DNA of 8,804 nt. Origin: an uncultured Planctomycetota bacterium. GTDB taxonomy: Bacteria; Planctomycetota; UBA1135; GCA-002686595. The translations under genes and the position numbers were made by a program. Under the pieces are notes generated by a model. The model worked only from the letters and a program-made list of their open reading frames with translations. It made no database searches and was not told the DNA's origin. Shown here piece after piece: positions 1 through 6,388 of this stretch (positions within the stretch are counted from its first letter, which is position 1; each line of letters starts with the position of its first letter). Location of the stretch: assembly GCA_903829565.1 (NCBI GenBank), contig CAIKQM010000501.1:1-8804 (forward strand), given 5' to 3'.

Positions 1-659
1 AAGTCCTCCGGCGTGTCGCAACCCAACCACCAGCGTTCCGCACGCCACTCGACCGGCGGTGCGGCACGCCAATCCGCGGGTCGCGCTCCCACCGCAGCGA
101 AGCCTTCTTCCTGCGCGATGGCCGCCAAGCGCTCGCTGGGAGCGTCGAGTACCCACAGCACCTGAGCACCAGCATCCCGCGCCGTACGACAGACCTCGAT
201 CGAGCGCGCGGCTACGCGGACAGAGAGCTGGTAGGCGTAGCGAGCCAACACCTCAGGCAGCAGGTTTGCAGTCCGCACATCGTCGACAAACACGACATGC
301 AGCGGCGCTTCAGCCCCAGGTTCGCGCAAAGCCAAGACCTCATGCGGCAAGGGCACGCGTTCCCCCGCACGCTCGGCGGCTTGCCATCCACCTGCATCCA
401 AGTCGGATAGATCCACCAGGCTTTGCTCGGCTACCCGACCTGCTCCGTTGGTGGTGCGCTCGAGGGTTGCATCGGCAAGGACCACCAACTCGTCGCCGCG
501 CGTGGCTTGCACTTCCCACGCCAGCCCATCGAGACCCAAGGCCAAAGCGCGTCGAAAGGACACCAGCGTGTTTTCCGGCTCATCGAGCGGAGCGCCACGC
601 CAGCCCAAGATCCACGGTGGGCCGCCGGCCTGCGAGCTGCCGTCAAATAAACTCGACAT
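1..659 (-). CDS. GDPD-fold protein, probable pseudoenzyme (3' end outside the window)
   Basis: This is an uninterrupted minus-strand frame from ATG 659 to the left edge (219 codons, no stop seen). It matches the glycerophosphodiester phosphodiesterase family in order: a WILGWRGAPLDEPENT start (residues 16-31; family HRG...PENT), FRRALALGLDG (35-45), GDELVVLADATLERTTNGAGRV (55-76), VPLPHEVLAL (102-111, family iPtLeEvL) and WLGCDTPEDL at the edge (family WTVNDPEDM). Active members hydrolyse glycerophosphodiesters using two histidines and metal-binding acidic residues. Here HR is WR (W20), the ExD pair is A47-W-E49, HD is AD (A62), and the later IEIK-like ligand segment is VFVD (123-126). Catalysis by the normal mechanism is therefore unlikely (inference). 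No signal peptide is visible. The start lies 17 bases inside the selD 3' end with no clear Shine-Dalgarno, suggesting translational coupling. Family assignment is good; function is unknown. Confidence 0.8.
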   Translation of the reverse strand, partial: MSSLFDGSSQAGGPPWILGWRGAPLDEPENTLVSFRRALALGLDGLAWEVQATRGDELVVLADATLERTTNGAGRVAEQSLVDLSDLDAGGWQAAERAGERVPLPHEVLALREPGAEAPLHVVFVDDVRTANLLPEVLARYAYQLSVRVAARSIEVCRTARDAGAQVLWVLDAPSERLAAIAQEEGFAAVGARPADWRAAPPVEWRAERWWLGCDTPED

Positions 660-1704
660 AGCGACCGGTGGAGCCGACCACCGAGCCCACACAACACACG
701 AGCTCGCCACGCGCATGCAGCTCGCGTTCCAACACAGACGCGCGTGCCTCGGGCACAGCGATGAGCAGGCCACCGGAAGTCTCGGCATCAAAGGCGAGCG
801 CCACCCGCGCGGCATCCAGACCGTCAGCCAAGCCCACCACCTCGGCCAAGGCGGCCTTCGAGCGGTTGCTACCGCCCGAGCAGAAGCCGTCGCGAGCCAG
901 CTCGTGCACACCGGCGAACAAAGGCACAGCTGCGAGCTGGATGCGCAAGGTCACGCCACTGGCTTTGGCAATGTTGCGTGCATGACCGGCGAGACCGAAG
1001 CCGGTGACATCCGTCGCTGCGTGTGGCCGAGCCAACAGCATCGCCTCGGCAGCAAGGTCGTTGAGCTTGGCCATCTGGCGGGCGGCAGGTTCGAGCTGGG
1101 ACCACTCGATGCGCTTCTTCTTGGCGGCCGTCGTCATGGCGCCCATGCCCAACGACTTGGTGAGGTAGAGCAAGTCCCCCACTTGTGCGCCGCTGTTGGC
1201 GGCCACGGCATCGCGCGACACGATGCCCGTGATCGCAAAGCCAAACAGAGCTTCCGCCGATTGCACGGTGTGGCCGCCCACGACCACTGCACCGCTCTTG
1301 CGCACGGTTTCAAAACCACCACGGAAGATCTCGCGCGTCCACTCAGGATCAAAGTCCTTGGGGATGCCGGCTAGGTTCAACGCGCTGAAGGGCTTGCCGC
1401 CCATGGCGTAGACATCCGAGAGCGAGTTGGCCGCGGCGATCGCACCGTACCAATACGGGTCATCCACCACAGGCGGGAAGTAGTCCACCGTCTGGACCAA
1501 GCACGTGCGACTGTCTGTAGACACATCTCCGACGCCGGCGAGGGACACAATGCCCGCGTCGTCAAAGGTCTCAGGACCTACCAGCACTCGTGAGTCGGTT
1601 GTAGCGATGTCGCGCAACACGTGCGCGAGCTGCCCGATGGGCATCTTCGCTGCTCAACCGGCGCAGTTGGCGTAGTCCGTCAGTCGCTTGGGAGCGTCGC
1701 TCAT
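643..1704 (-). CDS. selD: Selenide, water dikinase SelD, selenocysteine-containing
   Basis: This enzyme makes selenophosphate from selenide and ATP in the cytoplasm, the selenium donor for Sec-tRNA synthesis. The full frame is 353 residues with an in-frame UGA at codon 17 (1654-1656). Residues 8-20 read LTDYANCAGUAAK, aligning with the E. coli segment that carries catalytic Cys17 (LTQYSHGAGCGCK), so Sec takes the place of that Cys and the Lys at position 20 is kept. Further family blocks follow: VGPETFDDA (42-50), TVDYF (72-76), NSLSDVYAMGGKP (93-105), VVVGGH, TDVTGFGLAGH and SGGLL. ATG 1704 is chosen because it gives the correct spacing to residue 17; its ribosome binding site is weak. A start at ATG 1644, just past the UGA, would give an inactive 333-residue product. 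The gene sits 57 bases after the sugar dehydrogenase and overlaps the GDPD-like gene by 17 bases. Sec-containing SelD is known in other organisms. Confidence 0.95.
1610..1628 (-). promoter_or_regulatory. Candidate bacterial SECIS hairpin in selD
   Basis: On the minus strand, arms TCGCGCA (1628-1622) and TGCGCGA (1616-1610) pair perfectly over 7 bp around the 5-nt loop CGTGT (1621-1617). Thirty-two nucleotides separate the UGA from the loop, and the second loop base is G. This fits the general bacterial SECIS pattern of a short stem with a small G-containing loop roughly 16-37 nt after the UGA, which recruits SelB with Sec-tRNA. A smaller hairpin (TGCCC, loop ATC, GGGCA; 1631-1643) lies between the UGA and this one and could form at the same time. 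The structure is predicted by eye, without energy calculation. Confidence 0.6.
1654..1656 (-). other. In-frame UGA read as selenocysteine (SelD codon 17)
   Basis: The reverse complement of TCA is TGA, at codon 17 of selD counted from ATG 1704. The frame is conserved SelD sequence on both sides: LTDYANCAG before it, AAKMPIGQL after it. The codon coincides with the catalytic Cys of E. coli SelD. Sequence continuity across the stop and the nearby selA support recoding rather than termination. Confidence 0.92.
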
Positions 1705-1761
1705 GCGGTTAGCACTCTAGCGTTTGGGGACGCTCTACGCGACTCGCGTACACCGAGCGAA

Positions 1762-3042
1762 TCAGATCCGGTTGCGCAACGCACCGCGCGTATCGAGCGT
1801 GGCGCGTGCATGCGTTGCCACCACAGCCCAATCAACCGACGAATGATCGGCCAAGACCAGCACGAGGTCGTAGGCAGCCACAGTGGTGCGGTCCAACACC
1901 TCTACCCGCGGCAAGGCGCGCCCGGCGTGATCGCAGAGGATCGCATCCGGCCCCAAGACCGGATCATGCCAGTGCACGACCGCGCCGCCCAAGCTGAGCT
2001 CAGGCGCAATGCTCAATGCTGGTGCGTTCGTCGTGACATCCACATCGCGCTTGTAGGCCACGCCTACGATCAGCACTCGCGGATGCACGGCACCGCCACG
2101 CGCGCGCAGCAAGCGGAAGCACTCCTCCACCACAAAGCGCGGACGCTCGGCATGGATGCGAGCCGCCTGCTCCAGCATGGTGGCAGGCGCGCCCACCTCG
2201 CGCGCCACATTGGCCAAGAGACGCGCATCTTTGGGAATGCAATGCCCGCCTACACCAGGACCAGGTTCGAAACGTTGGAAACCAAACGGCTTGGTGGCGG
2301 CGGCATCCAGCACCGCGCGCACATCCAGCTCAAGGCGGGCGCAGATGTTGGAGAACTCGTTGGCGAGTGCGATGTTCACACTGCGATAGGCGTTCTCATA
2401 CAACTTGGCGGCTTCGGCGATTTCGCACGAGGCGACACGTACAGGTGTGGTGAAGATCGTGCTGTAGAGCGTGTGGACTTGCTCGCTCGCCTCGTCAGTC
2501 AGGCCGGCCAAGAGCTTGGGCACAGAGGTCAAGCTGCGCCCCGCGCCGGGGTCCTCGCGCTCAGGCGAGTGAGCCAGCAACAAGTCAGGGCGTCCATGCG
2601 CCGCCAGCGTCTCTGCATACAGCTTGCGTGTCGTGCCGGGAGGCACCGTGGATTCGAGCACAATCAGCGCCTGCGGAGCGAGCACGCGGGCCAACATCGC
2701 GGCAGAGGCGAGCAGTGGACGCGTGTCCAAAACACCTGACATGTCTAACGGCGTGGGCACACACACGGCGACCACATCGCACGCGCGCAGTCGCTCGGGA
2801 TCGTGTGTGGGTTCGAAGCGTCCAGACTGCAGCAAACGCGCAGCCAAGTCGTGGTAGCGCAACACATCGCGCCCTGCGGCCAAGGCTTGCACACGCTGGA
2901 TGTCCAAGTCGTAGCCCAAGACTGCATAGCCGGCACGGGTGTACGCATCGGCCAGTGGCAAGCCGACACCACCCAAACCTACGACCCCGAGTCGCAGATG
3001 ACGAGCTTGGTAAGCAGCCGCGAAAGAGGAGGGCGTGTTCAC
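1762..3042 (-). CDS. UDP-sugar 6-dehydrogenase (UDP-GlcNAc/UDP-Glc dehydrogenase family)
   Basis: This is a 426-residue NAD-dependent nucleotide-sugar dehydrogenase that would oxidise a UDP-hexose or UDP-HexNAc to the uronic acid for surface polysaccharide synthesis. The N-terminal Rossmann motif is VGLGGVGLPLA (21-31). The middle contains CVPTPLD (94-100), ESTVPPGTT (130-138), HSPEREDPG (158-166, typical of the WbpA/UDP-HexNAc branch) and EIAEAAKLYENAYR (207-220), with the expected Lys and Asn. The catalytic Cys is C268 in GPGVGGHCIPKD. The C-terminal NAD/UDP-binding domain starts near 322 with VLIVGVAYKRDVD. The motif that usually follows, D(V/T)R(E/N)SPA, reads VTTNAPA (336-342), so the conserved Arg is Thr, which may affect substrate binding. 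The start is GTG 3042, with a poor Shine-Dalgarno. It lies 40 bases after selA and 57 before selD, with no metabolic link to selenium. Exact substrate is not resolved. Confidence 0.88.
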   Translation of the reverse strand: MNTPSSFAAAYQARHLRLGVVGLGGVGLPLADAYTRAGYAVLGYDLDIQRVQALAAGRDVLRYHDLAARLLQSGRFEPTHDPERLRACDVVAVCVPTPLDMSGVLDTRPLLASAAMLARVLAPQALIVLESTVPPGTTRKLYAETLAAHGRPDLLLAHSPEREDPGAGRSLTSVPKLLAGLTDEASEQVHTLYSTIFTTPVRVASCEIAEAAKLYENAYRSVNIALANEFSNICARLELDVRAVLDAAATKPFGFQRFEPGPGVGGHCIPKDARLLANVAREVGAPATMLEQAARIHAERPRFVVEECFRLLRARGGAVHPRVLIVGVAYKRDVDVTTNAPALSIAPELSLGGAVVHWHDPVLGPDAILCDHAGRALPRVEVLDRTTVAAYDLVLVLADHSSVDWAVVATHARATLDTRGALRNRI

Positions 3043-3082
3043 GCGATCGATTGGACGAGCCGCCTGCGCGACTCTTCCCGCC

Positions 3083-4501
3083 TCAGCGGGTGCTCCTCAC
3101 AGCAGCAAAGGAACCAAGCAGGCGTTCGGCATCGCCAGGCAGCAGGGTGAGAGGATCGAGGAGCTGTCGTTGCTCTTGCACCCGCACGAAAACGGGCTGG
3201 TCGCACTCGCGCAAGGCGCGTGCGAGAGCAGCGGCTGACGACGAGGGCGTGACCTCGACGACAAAGGTGCGCAAGTAGACACCGGGGGCAGCACCAGAGC
3301 CAGGTTGCGACTCGCCGGCGACTACGCGAGCCGTGAAGCCCAGCTCAACCAAACGCTGCGCCAAGTGCTCGGCCTGCGGGCGCAGTGCCTCCGCACTCGC
3401 GGCCAACATGGCGCGCGCGGGAAGCTCGGCTGCGCGACCAGCCAGCAGCAAGTTCAAGGTGGCCTCCAGCCCGGCGATCGCCACCTTGTCGAGCCGTAGC
3501 GCGCGGTAGAGCGGGTTTTTGCGCAGGGCGCGAATGGTCTCTTTGCGACCGACGATGAGGCCCGCCTGAGGCCCGCCGAACAACTTGTCGCCCGAGTACA
3601 TGACCATATCGACACCACTCGCCACTGCAGCGAGCACCATCGGCTCATCGCCAAGCAAGGGCGCGAGCTGAGGATCATCGGCAAAGTCGAAGAGCCCCGA
3701 ACCCAAATCGTAGGCGGTTGTGACGTGGTGCTTGCGGCCTAGCGCGGCCAGCTCCTCGGGCGGAGTCTCCTCGGTGAAGCCCACCATGCGGAAGTTGCTG
3801 CTGTGCACCTTGACCACGAGGCCTGTCTGCGCAGTCAGCGCGCTCTCATAGTCGGCAAGGCGCGTGCGATTGGTGGTGCCCACCTCGACCAACTTGGCAC
3901 CGGCACGAGCCATCACATCCGGTACGCGGAAGCTACCGCCGATCTCGACCAGTTCACCGCGCGAGACGATCGCTTCGCGTCCACCTGCAAAGGTCTGGAA
4001 CGCGAGGTACACAGCGGCGGCGCAGTTGTTCACGCCGATACCGGCCTCGGCACCGGTCAAGCGGGACAAAAGCACACTCAGACGGTCATCACGCTGGTTG
4101 CGCTCGTTGGTGAAGCGGTCCACTTCCAGCACGCAGTAGCTGCGCGCGGCTTCCGCCATGGCAGCAGCGACCTGCTCGTGCACGGGAGCGCGACCGAGGC
4201 CGGTGTTGAGCACCACGCCAGTGGCATTGACACAGCGCACCAAGCCCTGTTGGCGCTCGCGTTGGGCCAGCACATGCAACGTCTGCCACGGCTCACCGGC
4301 GTCAAGCAAACCGGACAAACGCCGCGCATCCAATTCCTGCGCTTTGATGGCGGCACGCCAGCGCTCCAGAACCTGACCAGCCAGCTCAGCCAGAAGAGCC
4401 CGACCGATCAACTGCTCGGATGCCGCGGCACGCGGATCCGAGAGGACCGCGTCCATCGAGGGCAGAAGGCGGAAAGCCGCCGCGCTGTCTGTGCTGGTCA
4501 C
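3083..4501 (-). CDS. selA: L-seryl-tRNA(Sec) selenium transferase SelA
   Basis: SelA is a PLP enzyme, a ring-shaped decamer in E. coli, that converts seryl-tRNA(Sec) to selenocysteyl-tRNA(Sec) with selenophosphate. From GTG 4501 the product is 472 residues, close to the roughly 460 of the family. It begins with the typical FRLLPSMDAVL (10-20). Later blocks are VNATGVVLNTGLGRAP (91-106), LTGAEAGIGVNNCAAAV (148-164), SRGELVEIGGSFRVPDVM (180-197), VGTTNRT (207-213), YDLGSG (264-269) and SGDKLFGGPQAG (303-314), where K306 should hold the PLP. Some usual residues differ: LHTNLGR is LNTGLGR, RGxR before the TGAE block is ERNQR, and NNNAAA is NNCAAA. The frame stays open upstream to 4735, but that part overlaps recJ and has no family similarity; GTG 4522 is an alternative start. 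Neighbouring selD supports true SelA function. The UGA stop at 3083 falls where the family ends and looks like real termination. Confidence 0.93.
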   Translation of the reverse strand: MTSTDSAAAFRLLPSMDAVLSDPRAAASEQLIGRALLAELAGQVLERWRAAIKAQELDARRLSGLLDAGEPWQTLHVLAQRERQQGLVRCVNATGVVLNTGLGRAPVHEQVAAAMAEAARSYCVLEVDRFTNERNQRDDRLSVLLSRLTGAEAGIGVNNCAAAVYLAFQTFAGGREAIVSRGELVEIGGSFRVPDVMARAGAKLVEVGTTNRTRLADYESALTAQTGLVVKVHSSNFRMVGFTEETPPEELAALGRKHHVTTAYDLGSGLFDFADDPQLAPLLGDEPMVLAAVASGVDMVMYSGDKLFGGPQAGLIVGRKETIRALRKNPLYRALRLDKVAIAGLEATLNLLLAGRAAELPARAMLAASAEALRPQAEHLAQRLVELGFTARVVAGESQPGSGAAPGVYLRTFVVEVTPSSSAAALARALRECDQPVFVRVQEQRQLLDPLTLLPGDAERLLGSFAAVRSTR

Positions 4502-4619
4502 GTGCTCATTTCGCCCTGCCACGCCCCTGCTTGCAAGCACCTTCGGCTCACGGACACCGGGTGTCCGTGTCCTGCGCTTGCGTGGCGCGGCACACTCCGT
4601 CAGGCTCATGGGCCACACC
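4502..4619. promoter_or_regulatory. Divergent selA-recJ intergenic region
   Basis: These 118 bases separate the start of selA (minus) from that of recJ (plus) and should carry promoters for both. I could not recognise a convincing -35/-10 pair on either strand. The region contains a 10-bp perfect palindrome GCTTGCAAGC (4529-4538) and the longer inverted repeat at 4549-4569. No tRNA(Sec) cloverleaf was found here despite the adjacent selA. Confidence 0.5.
4549..4569. repeat. Perfect 9-bp inverted repeat upstream of recJ and selA
   Basis: Arms CACGGACAC (4549-4557) and GTGTCCGTG (4561-4569) flank the spacer CGG. The bases outside do not pair. As RNA it would make a stable tight hairpin; as DNA it could be an operator. 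No T tract follows on either strand, so it is not a typical intrinsic terminator. Its role is unknown. Confidence 0.7.
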
Positions 4620-6380
4620 ATGACCGCCACTGCCCCCCGGCCTGCCTGGCACTTGCGCCAGCAGGACCCCACGCTCCTCGATCGACTCGCCACCCGCTGC
4701 GGCATTTCCAAGGTGGCTGCGGCTGTCCTTGCCAATCGTCAGTTGACGGATCTCGATGCGGTCAAGCACTTGCTGAACCCCTCGCTGCATCAGCTGCGCG
4801 ACCCGCTGTTGTTGCCCGACATGCGCGCAGCTGTCGAGCGCATCCAGCAAGCGATCGCGCGCGCCGAGACGATCTTGATCCACGGCGACTATGACGTGGA
4901 TGGTGTGACGGGCACGACGATCCTCGTCAAGGCCTTGAGCTTCATGGGTGCGAAGGTGCGCTGGCACATCCCCGATCGCCACAAGGACGGGTATGCATTC
5001 GGTCCGCACTCGCTCGAGAAGGTGCGTGAAACGGGCGCCACCTTGGTCGTGAGCGTGGACTCCGGTACCAGCGCGCACGAGTGGATCGAGAAGCTCTCCG
5101 GCATGGGTGTCGATGTGGTGGTGACCGACCACCATGAGCCGAAGGAAGGCCCGCTCCCCCGCTGCGTGGCGATCGTCAATGCCAAGCGCGCCGACTCCAC
5201 CTATCCCTTCCGTGAGTTGTGCGGCGGTGGAGTGGCCTTCAAGCTGGCCTGGGCGCTGGCGACGGCACATTCAGGTGGTGAGCGCGCGAGCGAACAGTGG
5301 CGCCAGTTGCTGATGGAGTTCATCGGCTACGCCGCCATCGCCACCGTGTGCGATGTCGTGCCGATGCGCGATGAGAATCGCGTCATTGCCCATTATGGAC
5401 TGCAGCAACTGCGCAAGACGGACACGCCGGGCATGCGCGCCTTGATGGCAGTGTGTGACTTGCCTGAAGGTCGTGTGTCCACCACCACGATCGGCTTTCA
5501 GATCGGTCCGCGCATCAATGCAGCCGGCCGCTTGGCGAATGCGCGCATCGCGGTGGAGCTGTTCCTCGCAACGGAGGCAGCCGAAGCGCAGCGCTTGGCC
5601 GCGCAGGTCAATGTGTTGAACATCCAACGCAAGGACCTAGAGCGAGTGATCGCAGACGAAGCCGCCAAGCAAGCCGAACGGTGGCACGATGCACGCCATC
5701 ATCCCGTCTTGGTCTTGGCTTCCGAGACATGGGATCCAGGTGTCGTGGGCATCGTGGCGGGCCGCATGGTGGCACGCACCGGACGCCCCGCCATCGTGTT
5801 GGGCATCAAGGATGGTCTAGCCAAGGGTAGTGCGCGCACCGTGCACAGTCTGGACTTGATGCAAGTCATGAAGGCTGGTGACGGGCTCTACACGACTTGG
5901 GGTGGCCATGCGATGGCAGCGGGCTGCACACTGCCGGCCGCGCATGTAGATGAACTGCGAGCGCGTTTGGTGGCCCGCACACGCGAGCTGTTGAATGGTG
6001 AAGCACCTCCTCCGCGCCGTTTGGAGGCTGACTACGAGCTGCCCTTGGCACTGTATGGGGATGTGCTCATGAATGAGCTGGAGCGACTGGAGCCATGGGG
6101 CCAGGACTTCCGTGAGCCAGTTTTCTTGACACGCGACCTGCGCGTGGCGGATGCGCCCTACATCATGGGCAAGGACCGCAAGCACTTCTCCTTGCGGTTC
6201 CGCAGCGGCGACACGGTGGTCAAGGCCAAAGCGTTCAACATGGCGGAACGCGTACAGGAGCTCACACCCGGTACGCCGATTCATGTCTTGTGGAAGCCGG
6301 ATCGCAACACCTTCCGCGGCATCACGGCCAACGAGATGACCATCGAGGACTTTGCCGTGGGCGAGGCTCCGCTGGTCTGA
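4620..6380 (+). CDS. recJ: Single-stranded-DNA-specific exonuclease RecJ
   Basis: RecJ is a 5'-3' single-strand DNA exonuclease working in RecF-pathway recombination, mismatch repair and base-excision repair. The product is 586 residues, normal for the family. The DHH domain shows HGDYDVDG (89-96), a VSVDSG motif with D147, and TDHHEP (169-174), together supplying the Mn/Mg ligands; CDVVPM (244-249) and IGPRINAAGR (295-304) follow. The DHHA1 domain contains DPGVVGIVAGRM (372-383), GSARTVHSLDL (403-413) and GGHAMAAG (428-435). The C-terminal OB-type domain ends with VKAKAFNMAERV and VLWKPDRNTFRG. ATG 4620 is used; ATG 4608 in the same frame (590 residues, a weak CAGG upstream) is equally possible. 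An extension to 4491 would overlap selA and lacks family similarity. The gene is divergent from selA and convergent with the MFS gene, ending 8 bases from it. It appears complete and intact. Confidence 0.96.
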   Translation: MTATAPRPAWHLRQQDPTLLDRLATRCGISKVAAAVLANRQLTDLDAVKHLLNPSLHQLRDPLLLPDMRAAVERIQQAIARAETILIHGDYDVDGVTGTTILVKALSFMGAKVRWHIPDRHKDGYAFGPHSLEKVRETGATLVVSVDSGTSAHEWIEKLSGMGVDVVVTDHHEPKEGPLPRCVAIVNAKRADSTYPFRELCGGGVAFKLAWALATAHSGGERASEQWRQLLMEFIGYAAIATVCDVVPMRDENRVIAHYGLQQLRKTDTPGMRALMAVCDLPEGRVSTTTIGFQIGPRINAAGRLANARIAVELFLATEAAEAQRLAAQVNVLNIQRKDLERVIADEAAKQAERWHDARHHPVLVLASETWDPGVVGIVAGRMVARTGRPAIVLGIKDGLAKGSARTVHSLDLMQVMKAGDGLYTTWGGHAMAAGCTLPAAHVDELRARLVARTRELLNGEAPPPRRLEADYELPLALYGDVLMNELERLEPWGQDFREPVFLTRDLRVADAPYIMGKDRKHFSLRFRSGDTVVKAKAFNMAERVQELTPGTPIHVLWKPDRNTFRGITANEMTIEDFAVGEAPLV

Positions 6381-6388
6381 GACGGCGC

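Noticed and set aside
659..697. Upstream start for the GDPD-like gene, or the alternative minus-strand frame 431-697
   Set aside because: No ATG, GTG or TTG was found in the GDPD frame in the roughly 30 bases upstream of 659, and the 431-697 frame gives a Cys/Arg-rich product with no family motif.
448..1374. 308-codon plus-strand frame opposite selD
   Set aside because: It lies fully antisense to conserved SelD sequence; its product is low-complexity Ala/Arg/His-rich with no family motif, as expected of a shadow frame in high-GC DNA.
1719..1734. 5-bp stem (AGCGT/ACGCT) before selD as a terminator or leader element
   Set aside because: The stem is short with a 6-nt loop and no T tract; this is expected by chance in such DNA.
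1621..2739. 372-codon plus-strand frame opposite the sugar dehydrogenase
   Set aside because: The opposite strand holds an intact dehydrogenase with catalytic motifs; this frame shows none.
3083..3085. UGA at the end of selA as a second Sec codon
   Set aside because: The SelA family ends at about this point, and the codons after it (GGC GGG AAG AGT) show no family sequence.
4502..4619. tRNA(Sec) gene next to selA
   Set aside because: The spacer has a hairpin but no long acceptor stem, UCA anticodon loop or TTCGA-type T arm.
3803..4894. 363-codon plus-strand frame overlapping selA and the recJ start
   Set aside because: It crosses the selA start, the intergenic repeat and recJ in a different frame, without motifs.
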